64,000 nt of DNA from Stomoxys calcitrans (lineage: Eukaryota > Arthropoda > Insecta > Diptera > Muscidae). The stretch spans positions 182,264,571 through 182,328,570 of the forward strand of contig NC_081552.1 in assembly GCF_963082655.1 (NCBI RefSeq), given 5' to 3'. This document shows positions 54,430-64,000 of the stretch, in pieces; the first letter of the stretch is position 1; the number at the start of each line of letters is the position of its first letter. Both the position numbers and the translations under genes were made by a program. The notes beneath the pieces were generated by a model. The model was not told where the DNA came from. It made no database searches and saw nothing but the letters and a program-made list of their open reading frames with translations.

Positions 54430-56030
54430 CAAGGGGCAAACAGCAACCGCCACGGTGGACCCCAGAGCTGATTGGTCTAAGGAAGGACTGCAGAAAACTC
54501 TTCTACAAGTGCACCACATGATTGGGACATCTATAAGGCTGAGTTGAGAATATTTAAGGGCGAGGCGAAATTCTGCAACTTCGTTAAGGTTACATCTGAG
54601 GGCTCTAGGCTAAGGAAGATTCTGCCCTCTACACCTATTACGTATATTCATGTATCGACAATGTCTAATGAGGAAACACTAGAACTACTCGTTGATACAA
54701 ATTTCCCGGGAAATTCCCCAACGGACAAAGTGGCGCCAGAAGAGGTTGTTACTGGTATGCATTCGTCGGAGACCATTAGGGAAATTGTGTCTGAGCCGAA
54801 AATCCTTTGGGCGATAAGAAGTTTCGACTCCTTTAAGTCCCCAGGCCCTGATAATGTATCGCCATTTGAATTATAGGCTACGTCTGATAGACTGGTTCCT
54901 TGGCTGAGAAGATATACCTTGCTTATATCAACGTGTTTTATATATCGTGGGATGGAGGGACACAAAGGTCATATTCATTCCTTACCATACGAAGGCGAAA
55001 GGTTTTCGTCCTATTAGTCTAGGGCAAGATCCCTGGAGATCGCTGGTCTCGGCAGCAGCATGCATATAGTAAAGGAAAGTCCACAGAAACAGCCCTTCAT
55101 GACCTAGTCGGCTACATAGAGGGTTCTCTCGCTGTCAAGGAATTTACAATGTTAGCATTTCTTGACATTGAAGGTGCTTTCAATGATGTAAAACCGGCGT
55201 CAATCATGAAGGTGTTAGAGTTTCTAGGCATCAACTCTACCATAAGAAAGTTTATAATAACTTACTTACTAAAGGATGCATTACGGCAGGCTTGGGATCT
55301 GTGGGTCTAAAAAGATGGGTCAGCAGAGGAACTCCTCAATGAGGTGTACTCTCTCTCTCCGTTTCTTTGGAATATAGCCATTAACAATATATTATTGTCC
55401 ATGGAAGAAAAAGGTGTAAAAGCGGTCGCTTATGGCGGTCGGTATGCTTATGACGTCACTATATTGCGGTTAGGGAAAAGTTTCCCAATACTCTAAGATA
55501 TACTTCAGGAAGCTCTACGTGCAACATCGAAATTGGCTACCAAAAGTGGTCTTGGTATAAATCTGTGCAAGACAGAAATGGTTCTCTTCAGCAGGAGATA
55601 CAAGTTGCCTACAGTGGCACCTGTCTCCTTGGGAAGAGAGAATGTTCCATTTACAGAAAGCGCAAAATACCTAGGTGGTTTGCTGGACAGGAAGTGGAAC
55701 TTCAAATCCAACATTTTGGAATGGGCAAGAAAGGCAACTCTTGCCCTATACATCTGCAAGAGAGCCAGCTGCAAAAGTTGGAGGTTTAGACCGCGCGGTA
55801 TATACTGCAGTTGTCAGACCTATAATGCTATACGTTGTAGTTCTGGTGGACGGCGCTTCAAAAGTCCCCCTTTTGTTCAATACTCAGTTGGATTCATAGA
55901 ATGATTTGTTTATGTCACACAGCCACACTGAGGACAACACCATCTGATGCACTGAATTTAATGCTACACCTAATGCCTCTGGACGTTCTGGTTAGATTAC
56001 TGCTGCAAGGTTAAGGTAGCTTTCTCTTCG
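54430..56030 (+). pseudogene. N5 reverse transcriptase, degenerate
   Basis: Blocks in several frames: KQQPPRWTPELIGLRKDCRK, WAIRSFDSFKSPGPDNVSPFEL (54812-54874), GKSTETALHDLV, AFLDIEGAFNDVKPAS (55155-55200), an eroded PLLWNIAxNNIL and VAYxxxYAYDV region (normally VAYADDV), GLGINLCKTEMVLFSRRYKLP (55545-55610), ESAKYLGGLLDRKWNF and VYTAVVRPIMLYVVVLVDGA. The F/Y-A-D-D catalytic box is destroyed. Confidence 0.75.
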
Positions 56031-56239
56031 CTCTTGCGGTGGCTACGTACACTTTGTTATCGTTGATACAATGCCTGATGTTCCAGACAGTACACTTGGC
56101 CTGAGCCGCTTTTTGAGAAAAAGTACAGTATCACTATAACTAATAGGACCGATTGGAACTACAACATAGAAGTTACATACACATCTATGCGGATGGTTCC
56201 AAAGTAAAATATCACTGTAGTGTGTATCTAGTGGAGATC

Positions 56240-56420
56240 CTTGCAATTTCCTATCCAGGAAAACACCCAACTATTTTGCGCTTTCAGCAAATGGAACATT
56301 CTTTCCTTCCAAGGAGACAGGTGCCACTGTAGGCAACTTGTATCTCCTGCTGAAAAGAACTACTTCTGTCTTAGACGGATTTACGCCATAACCACTTTCG
56401 GTAGCACACTTCGCCGTAGT
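56240..56420 (-). mobile_element. N5 RT fragment, inverted
   Basis: On the minus strand it reads GYGVNPSKTEVVLFSRRYKLP, then VSLEGKNVPFAESAK and LGVFLDRKLQG, the same segment as 55533-55700 on the plus strand but less mutated. This makes an inverted repeat with a spacer of about 0.5 kb. Confidence 0.75.
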
Positions 56421-56459
56421 AAGGCTTTCTGCAGTATCGGGTTTTTTAATAAGAGCGCT

Positions 56460-56930
56460 ACAAAAGTTTTTTGAAATAAAACAAAAACGGTTGTGCCATT
56501 ATTTATGGAACTCGATTTCTTTTGCATGGCCAACACGAGCACGCAGACGACGCTGTCCAGACGCTGAACCCAATTTTTGGCGGTTTTCAAGCATAAATCG
56601 GCCGATACTGCTGCATGTTTCACATTCGATATTCGTACGAAGTTCATCAGTCGTTGCTGGCTTATTGGCATAGACCACAGACTTGACGTAGCCCCACAGG
56701 AAATAGTCTTACGGTGTCAAATCGCACGACGGAGGCGGCCAATCGACTGGACCATTTCGTGAGATAACACGTTCTCCAGACTTGGTTTTCAATAAATTGA
56801 TTGTAACATTCGCTGTGTGGCTTGTGGCACCGTCTTGTTGGAAGTCAAGTCCATATCTTGCAATTGGGGCCAAAAATATTCTGTTATCATTGAACGGTAA
56901 AAATTCCCATTCAAAGTAACGTGTCGGTCT
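56460..56930 (-). pseudogene. Mariner transposase relic, C-terminal half
   Basis: Minus-strand frames give RVTLNGNFYRSMITEYFWPQ, FQQDGA-SHTANVTINLLKT, GERVISRNGPVDWPPPSCDL and, after a stop, DYFLWGYVKSVVYANKPATT followed by DELRTNIE. QQDGA contains the second catalytic Asp and DYFLWG the third Asp of the mariner DDD/DDE triad. Two frameshifts and one stop; the N-terminal DNA-binding half is missing. A different mariner lineage from the relic at 47.4/49.9 kb. Confidence 0.8.
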
Positions 56931-56940
56931 TATTCATTAC

Positions 56941-58960
56941 GGAGACTTAAGGCGTCGATAGGAAATCTAAATGTAACCAAGGAGGTTTCGAATCAGTAAC
57001 CTGAAACCACACTTGAGGTCGACTGCGAGACACTACTGCGGCAAGGTCTCGAACTGACGGTTCTATGGTACTGGATGTTCATGCTATACGAATGGATCAA
57101 AGAGGACAAAGTGGTCCTGGGGGTCTACACTGAGGATCCCGGAGGCTAAGATATGTTTTTGTCTACGTCTCCATTGGAAACCATTTCTTGAATATAGTCT
57201 TCTCAGTGACCTTTCCGTGGTCTCCTTCTGTTAGTCCTCAATCTATGTGTTGTAGTCTATCTCGACAGTCGTCTCAGTAGTCTATCCTTGATCTCGCTGA
57301 TCGTCGGCTGAACTTGGGTAGGATCGTTACCACGTCGTTTCTCCCATGTCCGAGTTGATTGTCATACCTCATAGAATGCAATCCGTCCACCGAGTGATAT
57401 AACAACTATATGTAGGTAGCAAAGTGTTCCAGTTCTTCATTCGTTTAAAATAGGGCTGTTGAGTCTAGCACTCGACTCCGTCCCCAGGTCGGAGTACTAA
57501 GCCGGACTCGGGCGACTCCGACTTTGACTCCGTCCTTAAAAACTCGACTCCGGTCGACTTCGCAGTCCAGGTTTAAAATTTTGCCTATGGTAACCTCCTT
57601 CTGTTAAATTCTCCATAGAAATGAGAACTTAAAATGCTATTCTGGGTATTTTAAACTTGATATAAAATCTTCACAAAAGACTGCTTGTTAGTGTCCCCTT
57701 CTTTGTTATTCTCACAGTTTTTACAGTAACTGTCTCTCAAAATATTTCCAAGACTGTATCCAAAATCTTTATAGGGAAGTAACAGTTTATACACTGATGG
57801 ATGGAGAAGAAAAGTCCAAGGCCGATATGGAAGCCATACAAAAAATGTTTGTTGTTGTGGAATTGTAAATGGTCACGTCAACACAATAATGCTCACTTTT
57901 TTAAATCACTGCAATATCTATACTAACAAACAACAGAGGACTAAATGAAAGTCGATGTTTCCACAGTGGGTCTTTTTCGCTTCTCCTTCTGGGTGCAGCA
58001 CACTAATGGTGCAGGGTGTGAAAAATGTTGCTAACAATCCATTAATTTTTTTTTTGTTTTTGTTTTTGGCATAGAAAATTTTAATATTATTTTAATTACA
58101 TGCTTTAGGACATTCATGATTTGCATCATGAAACTAGTCTTCAAGTTTTCCTTTTGCCTTTGCCAGTGTTCCTTCAAATGCAAATAACTAAACAGGAACA
58201 ACAAACTCGCATAGAATGCTTATGCTTAGAGTATTTTACGTAGGAGGCGACCAAAAAGCAAAAGAGGAGGAGTGACTCGCACAAACTGCATAAACTTTCA
58301 TAATTAATTGTGTAAAGAAAGAATGTAAAAATATCTCACTTTGCATATTAAATGAAATTTAAATACTTCGCTCTCCCAACATCCGAGAAAGCGGTCAGCA
58401 AAATGATATGACTCGGCACAAGAAAAGTGCATAAAACTTTAAGCAACAAAAAGCGAACATTTCTGAGTCCACAATGACTTTATGAATAGTTTAAAGCAAC
58501 GGAGCAAAGCTTTGACAGGTAATTGGATTTAATTTGATATTATAAACAGAGGGGGAATTAAGAGCCTTTTTAACACCATAAAAGAACAATGTTGTTTATA
58601 TAAAATGAACAAACAAAATGCATTAAGTAAAAATGCAAGAAGGAGCTCCGATTTCTTTTCGACGTCAGCGTTTTTCCTTACGTGTCGAAATACTGCTCTC
58701 TATTTGAATCTGATTAGTCCAATCTCCCTCTGTGTTAGTTTGGACTCGCTCCTGCTTACGAACATCCGTAGTTAAGAGTAAGCTCTTTGATAGACATCTC
58801 TTGCTTTGTTGACACGTCAAGATCCAATGCACTCTGCCTTGTGAGAACAGAACCTCCAACTTCTGCTCTAGTCTGTTGCGGACCTACTAAGAAATGCTGG
58901 ACTCGTCATGAATCAGGTATCTTCAAAGATGCAGGGAATTCCCGCTTTGCGTGATTCGGT
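56941..58960. other. Unassigned stretch with a GACTCC-rich island
   Basis: No gene recognised. At about 57465-57570 there are repeated 'gactccg'/'cgactccg' motifs like those at 21310-21475. The rest is AT-rich and featureless to the eye. Confidence 0.45.
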
Positions 58961-59074
58961 AGATACCGACTTTACAGAAAAGGGAGTAAGGATTATGTGA
59001 AGTTTTAGTTCCTGGTAATGTTGCACTTCGGGTTTCTATATAGAAGGGAGGCTCAGAAAGGGAGACTTCCATGA

Positions 59075-59165
59075 ACAACTTTGACGCCCTTTCTGATTCC
59101 ATTACATACATTTTGGAGGATTTCCTGGGCAGTAAAATCGTTGCCGCTGGGGATTTCAATGTCCA
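59075..59165 (+). mobile_element. N4 endonuclease fragment (GDFN block)
   Basis: The plus-strand peptide FDALSDSITYILEDFLGSKI followed by VAAGDFNVQH is the endonuclease segment up to the catalytic GDFN. The residues that normally follow within ~25 codons appear at 62.1 kb (EGQYVELFAAHNGLAQLVNE). This suggests the intervening minus-strand N3 element split it. Confidence 0.55.
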
Positions 59166-59394
59166 ACATGATTGAAACTTTCAATACGAATTTGAGAGTT
59201 CCGGGTCGAATGCAAGAATTGAAAGTAAGGAAGAAGGTAACTGGGTTCACGGTACTTAAGGATATTGAAGAAGAAGCAGAGGCATCAAATATTGAGAAAG
59301 TGCTCAAAAGAACATCCAAGTAAATGTTTCGCAAAGTATTCATAGTCTCGTCTACAACGACGACCGTAAACAAACCGTAGTATGCTGTGGAAAC

Positions 59395-60897
59395 ACTTCT
59401 GGAGCCTAAGCAGGAGCCGAAATATACCTCAGCACCATACAATATATGAGGCATCAGCAACGAATGAGCCAGCATATATTTTATTTGTGTGGGTAAAATA
59501 ACATTCAAATTGTAGAGCTTTTTAAGTATAAAGTTTAATTTGGAGCAGATTTGTGCAATGTGCAAAGAGAATACAATATCCGAATCAATTACAAAGCCCA
59601 ATGAGGTCATAGTATCAGTCGATGTGACAACATTGTTTTGAACAATAATATTTTGAGGAGAGTAGTGATGACGTGAGCTATTGAATACCACGCATTTTGT
59701 TTTACCAATGTTAATTGTTAAGTTATTTGACCGAGCCCATTGACAAACTCGTCCAATATCTTCATCAAGGTTCGAGATGCAACTTTCTAACGTACCGGAG
59801 TCAGCTGTACTTAAGAACTGAAAATCATCGGCATATATTGCTAAGTCCACATGTTGTACATAAGAACGAACGTCATTAACATAGAGCATAAACAAAACAG
59901 GTCCCAAGACAGAACCTTGGGGTACACCAGTAGAAATAGAATTAACATTAGAAACACGATCATTGCAGACTACATACTGCGAGCGATTTGACAAAAATGA
60001 CATAAGAAGTCTATAAGAGGTATGCGACAAATTGAAATTGTTAAAGAGTTTTAAAAAAAGAGTGTTATGGTCAACAGAATCAAAAGCTTTGCTGAGGTCA
60101 AGTGCGGCAAGAATACAGGGATTGCCTTTATCAACAGCACGCCTGATCTCATCAGTAAGTTTGACCATAAGAGATGTGGTACTGTGGTGTTTTCTAAAAC
60201 CCGATTGACAAGGGTCAATCAATGAAAATCGATTAAGATGATCACCAAGTTAATCCCTTATTATTATTTCAAATGCCTTCGATAATGCTGGAAGAATGGA
60301 GATTGGACGATAATCAGAACAACTTTGACCGGTAGTGTCTTTTTTCCGTAGGGGAGTAACTCTAGCTAGTTTCCATGCAACAGGAAAGACATTCATCATT
60401 AGGATAGTATTAAAAAAATGTAGTATATGCTGCTGAATATAAGGTAAGATTAACTTAATAAATCGAATAGGTATACCATCGGTTCCCAAAGCATTCGACT
60501 TAATTCTAAATATTGCACATTGTAATTCGTCCGGATATATATTTCTAAAGTTAAGGGTGTTGTTACGGCTATTAGAGTAAGAACTATTTATTTGGCTAAA
60601 ATCAGGTACGAAGTTAGAAGTAGAAGAAGTAAAATAATTATTCAATAAACTAGGATCTATATCACAATTGCTATCACATATAACTGAATCAAGACTGCCG
60701 GTAGAGCGTATTTTAGACCACAATTCTCTCGAATCTGTGGAACCAGCAAAAAAACGAGTACCATATGAGCGTTTAACCCTTCTTATAGTATTACGAGCCA
60801 TAGCCTTGTATCTCTTATGCCGCAAGTCATTTCTGGCAGAGGGTTCTTCAATAGAAGCGCGATATGCCAAATCCCTGTTAAGGATAGCTAACCGCAC
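59395..60897 (-). pseudogene. N3 reverse transcriptase, one internal stop
   Basis: In frame with the upstream endonuclease. SNALGTDGIPIRFIKLILPY, DYRPISILPALSKAFEIIIRD, then TAA (60250-60252), then CQSGFRKHHST, LDLSKAFDSVDHN, STGVPQGSVLGPVLFMLYVN, YADDFQ (about 59824-59841), INIGKTK and LHILYGAEVYFG-type end. All catalytic boxes are intact. Only two nonsense codons separate the whole 2.4-kb frame from an uninterrupted EN-RT protein, so this copy is recent. Confidence 0.8.
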
Positions 60898-60912
60898 ATC
60901 ATTATTATTGTA

Positions 60913-61869
60913 TCATTCTGGTTTGCCATATCTAATTATTTTCGTTTTCTCAGGAACATGCCTGTTGAACCAAATATAGAGTTTTTCATTTAAAACTGAT
61001 AGCTGTAAGTTCGTACCAGTAGTACAGTAAATTGACGAAAAGTCAGTAAGCAATATACCGTTTACCAAACATTCTATATTGACAGAGCTGTAATCACGAA
61101 AAGATTTGAAAAAAGTATTACTGCTGGTAGGCAGTCGATATTGCAAAAGCATGAATGCATGTTTAGAATTAAGTGCGGGAAAGTTGAATTGGCTGCTCTG
61201 AATCACGGAGGCGGTGCAACTTACAAGAGTGTAATCAATAAGAGATAGAGAGTTTCGAACTAAGTCGAAGTGCGCAGGAATGTTGTTGTGGAGGACGGAA
61301 AGATTGCAGCGAGTTAAAGATAGTTTAAGACGTAAATACTTTCTAGAATCTAAAATATCACAGTTAAAGTCTCCTAAAATTATTACATTCGAGTATCTAT
61401 CAACGATATCAGAAATCACATTTTCTAAAGCATCTAAATCTCCATTCGGCAAATATACAGTTCCCACAATTAACTCATCCATTCCAGAATTGATTCTTAA
61501 AAACAAGGCTTCACAATTCCTAGGTTCAGACGATGACAAGAGAACTTTTGCATTAAGATCTTTTGAAACATACATACCGACACCCCCTTCGCGCATTCCA
61601 CTCCGATCAGCTCTAAAAAATTTATATCCGGAAATGCTAACAGCCTTAGTAGGTACATAAGGCTTAAGCCATGTCTCGGCTACACCTATAATGCTAAGAT
61701 AACCACTGCTTAGTAAATTATTTATCTCGTCAAATATTGAAGAGTAACGGGAAGGTTTCAAAGATTGTGCATTAAAAAAGCCTATGTTCAAGAGGTTCCG
61801 ATTAGAGCAAAATTGTCTTAAAAATGAGCCATCACTGATAATCTCACCGATGCAATTAGCCGCCATCAT
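60913..61869 (-). pseudogene. N3 endonuclease domain, ends at nonsense codon
   Basis: 319 codons starting at Met 61869. Apurinic-like endonuclease blocks: IGFFNAQSLKPSR (Asn), VAETWLKP (catalytic Glu), YKFFRADRSGMREGGVGMYV, VGTVYLPNGD, VIILGDFNCDIL (Asp, Asn), DYTLVS and SKHAF (final His block, normally SDH). It cuts target DNA to prime reverse transcription. The frame ends at a TGA that occupies the tryptophan position of the KPEW motif (PPWF in the 23.6 kb relative) and continues in the same frame. Confidence 0.8.
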
Positions 61870-62033
61870 AGTGTCCGTCCAGAAAAGTGTGCGTTAGAAC
61901 TAAAGTTAAAAAGATTATTAAAAACAGTAAAGAAAATGAGACTAAAATAACGTTTAACATATTAAAAAATATCAAAAATTATATCAAAAATAGCTGACTA
62001 AAAATTAATTTCGGTAAATTAAAACCAAAATCT

Positions 62034-64000
62034 AGATGATACTTGTCGAATTATTGAACAAGAGTCCTGTAATTCGACAACTAACCCTCCCTCCCTACCA
62101 TATGACTCCTGAGGGCCAATACGTTGAGCTTTTCGCTGCGCATAATGGTTTGGCGCAACTAGTGAACGAACCGACACATATCGCATGTGTCCAAGGACAT
62201 CAACATAATACTCTTGACTTTTTTTTAACCTCACACCCTGAAAAGTAGGAAGTTAATATTCTTGCACCTCTTGGTAACTCCAATCACTGCATTGTTTCAG
62301 CATCTTTTTCGTATTCTGCTTCCTCCCCAGTCCCGAAGCGGTCAATATTTTTATACGAAAAAGCACGTTAAGCTGAGCTAAATGGCTTCTTTCAGCATTT
62401 TAATTGGAAACTATGTTTTCTAGATGACGATATAAATGCTACTGTTGAAATGATTGAGAAGATAATTTTAAATGGAATGAGGACATTTATTTCAGTTTAG
62501 ACTATAACAGCTAAATCGGACGACAAAAGTTGTTTTAACCAGACATGCAGAGATGCTGTCAGATCGAAAGAGGTGGCATTAAGGAACTGGCGCTTGGATA
62601 AAAATGCCAATACTGAACTGCTGCGCAAGCAGGCAAGATCTTCGTGTGCCAATGTGCTTAGGCGCGAAAAATTTCTTTACGAACAGCGTCTGCGTACTAA
62701 GGTTCTTGCTTCTACACGAAGAAGTAAGAGCTTATGGTCGTTCGTGAAAAGGGTAAAGGGTACCTTCATCCATTCCAACTCTTATTATGGATGATCAAAC
62801 GTTCACTGACCCGGGCTAAGGCTAACCTGTGGGCTCATATATATGCAGGGAACTCTTCCCTGCCGGATAGCAATCAACCACTCCCCTCAATCAAAAATAT
62901 ATCTGTCGTCATGCCCCAAATAATTTTTCGAAATCGGGTTCTTGAGAACCTAGACGTAAATAAACCCCCGGGCCGGGATGGCATATCAAAACTTGTCTTG
63001 CGCAGGTGTTCTTCTACACGTGTTCGTCCATTGCGCAACCTTTTCAATCTTGCCTACCGTGCGGGAGTTTTCCCGGCGCGTTGGTAGGTTGCGAACGTTC
63101 TGCCATTACCCAGGAAGGGTGAGGCAAACAACTCTGCGAATTATCGGTCAATTGCTATATGCTCCGCTCTCTGCAAGGTTATGGAGAGCATGATTAATCA
63201 CCATCTTGTGAGGTATTTAGAGTGTAATGGCCTTCCGCCGACCAACAGTATGGGTTCCCCAGAAATCGCTCTACGAGCGGCCCCATGGCATTTCTGTCGG
63301 AACGTTGGAGTCACTCAATCCACCAGTTTGGTTAGAGTAAGGTTGTGGCTCTGGATATTGGAAATACGATTGTCGCATTTGGTGTTCAGTTCGATTATGG
63401 TTTCGTTCTATTTATTTCGAGCTTTCTCAGAGATCGCACTATTCCAGTCGTTATAGATGGGTGCTCATCCAATGAGCATAAATTGACCGCAAGTGTCTGT
63501 TCTTTCTCCTTCTCTTCTTCTTAATTGCGGATGACAGTAATCTCTGTCATTCGTACTCATTCGACCATGGGCAGAGTCTTCGATAGATTGAGGACAAGAG
63601 ATGGGTTATGGATGATACACTCTGCCAGGATTTGCTGGCCATTTCTGAGTGGTGTCGAATGAATCGAGTAGATTTAAATGCACGAAAAGCTCAGTGCTAC
63701 TTTTTGTCACACAAACGATTCGCTGACCCATTACGATCATCTTTGTATATTAAAGGCATAGATGTTGAGCAATCAGAAGCTCTTGATGTTCTGGGCATGA
63801 AAATACAAAGTAATGTCCGTTTGGCTAAACATGCATTTGAAGTGTCGAAAGAATCATTCAAGCATTTAGGCTTCTTTAAACGATGTAAGAATTTGTTCAC
63901 TTCGTCTGATATTCTTAACATGTTCACCACTTTCATAAGGCCGAAAATGGAGTACAACTCACATGTATGGGCTGGAGCTTCAAAATCATCCGTGGACCGT
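62034..64000 (+). mobile_element. N4 non-LTR retrotransposon, runs off window end
   Basis: Plus-strand element, degenerate. Endonuclease end: EGQYVELFAAHNGLAQLVNE and NTLDFFLTSHPEK (62100-62246). Linker VALRNWRLDKNANTELLRKQ and EKFLYEQRL (62567-62690). RT entry VNKPPGRDGISKLVLRRCSS (62957-63015), ARW-VANVLPLPRKGEAN with a stop, CKVMESMINHHL, and the C-terminal RVDLNARKAQCYFLSHKRFA, VLGMKIQSNVRLAKHAFEVS, IRPKMEYNSHVWAGASKSS (63650-64000). The central palm with the YADD box is lost or scrambled between 63.3 and 63.6 kb. Confidence 0.75.
62567..64000 (+). pseudogene. N4 reverse transcriptase remnant
   Basis: RT pieces spread over three frames with stops near 62793, 63085 and 63456. The conserved DGI (RT block 1), PLPRKGE-N-ANYRSIAI (block 2) and IRPKMEYNSHVWAGA (thumb) are readable. 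No YADD was found, so it is catalytically dead. The frame from 63661 is open to the end of the window. Confidence 0.7.

Larger units (their letters stand above)
52319..56030 (+). mobile_element. N5 (LOA/R1-like) retrotransposon, near complete but dead
   Basis: 5' leader 52319-52440 ('gagcggacattttgttatttcactcc', shared with 41870-41965 on the minus strand), ORF1 (52441-53790), endonuclease (53791-54300, N-terminal part deleted), RT (54430-56030). RNase H and the 3' end are absent. Many stops. The neighbouring inverted piece at 56240-56420 repeats RT sequence from about 55.5-55.7 kb. Confidence 0.75.
59165..61912 (-). mobile_element. N3-type non-LTR retrotransposon, copy 2 (EN-RT)
   Basis: Minus-strand element with a complete endonuclease and RT core in a single reading frame from 61869 down to at least 59395. 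The frame is interrupted only by stops at 60913-60915 and 60250-60252. The RT tail after about 59395 (VYFGSCLGSRSVSTAYY) leaves the family consensus. The 5' leader is about 40 bp or more (61870-61912). Related to the intact RT at 23581-25656. Confidence 0.8.

Noticed and set aside
51047..64000. Peroxidase-domain exons of Pxn
   Set aside because: Searched for haem-peroxidase-like peptides downstream of Ig4 on the plus strand; only retroelement and mariner sequence was recognised, so the exons must lie beyond the window.

Overview
The window is a stretch of a repeat-rich insect genome, almost certainly a higher fly (Diptera, probably a calyptrate/muscid). The grounds are the combination of DINE-1/mini-me-like repeats with a GTCY-rich segment, a tRNA-derived SINE, mariner-type transposons and several non-LTR retrotransposon families, together with one fly-like host gene. 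I cannot name the species.

Host gene. Four internal exons of one plus-strand gene are present: 13629-14561, 45155-45367, 50464-50639 and 50865-51046. All have consensus splice sites and compatible phases (1-1, 1-1, 1-0, 0-2). They encode four consecutive I-set immunoglobulin domains that best match peroxidasin (Pxn), the extracellular-matrix haem peroxidase that forms sulfilimine cross-links in collagen IV. The start codon and leucine-rich repeats (upstream) and the peroxidase domain (downstream) are not in the window. An insert of about 125 residues, rich in Gln, Pro and His, lies between Ig1 and Ig2. Everything else is intron or flank: one intron is 30.6 kb, one 5.1 kb and one only 225 bp.

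Mobile DNA, left to right. (1) At least 20 copies or fragments of an interspersed repeat superfamily (subfamilies A, B and C, named here) share a head with a GC-rich palindrome, subterminal inverted repeats, an internal tandem array with a period near 152-153 bp, and a GTCY-rich end. A separate family D (29.4-31.5 kb) has a shorter period. (2) Non-LTR family N1 has a zinc-finger/2A-like leader, endonuclease and RT: 8881-12012 (+), 47627-49849 (-) and a 60-bp scrap near 22.0 kb. (3) N2 is a dead RT element (16.55-18.12 kb). (4) N3 comprises an intact 691-codon RT reading frame (23.5-25.85 kb, +) and a relative (59.2-61.9 kb, -) whose frame has only two stops. (5) N5 is a LOA/R1-like two-ORF element with gag-like ORF1, endonuclease, RT and RNase H: 38.7-41.96 kb (-), 51.56-56.03 kb (+, two pieces head to tail) and scattered fragments. 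(6) N4 is an RT element running off the right edge (62.0-64.0 kb). (7) Three short mariner-derived elements have 194-bp terminal inverted repeats; two further mariner transposase relics are present. (8) There are three SINE copies.

Nesting gives a relative insertion history. N1 copy 2 sits inside a mariner transposase gene with an 11-bp target duplication. A SINE sits in a family A repeat with a 10-bp duplication. A short mariner sits in an N5 element. The minus-strand N3 copy probably splits N4. No CRISPR array, operon, prophage or bacterial-type feature is present. No accessory gene system was found; the most unusual signals are in the architecture of the mobile elements and in the Pxn linker.
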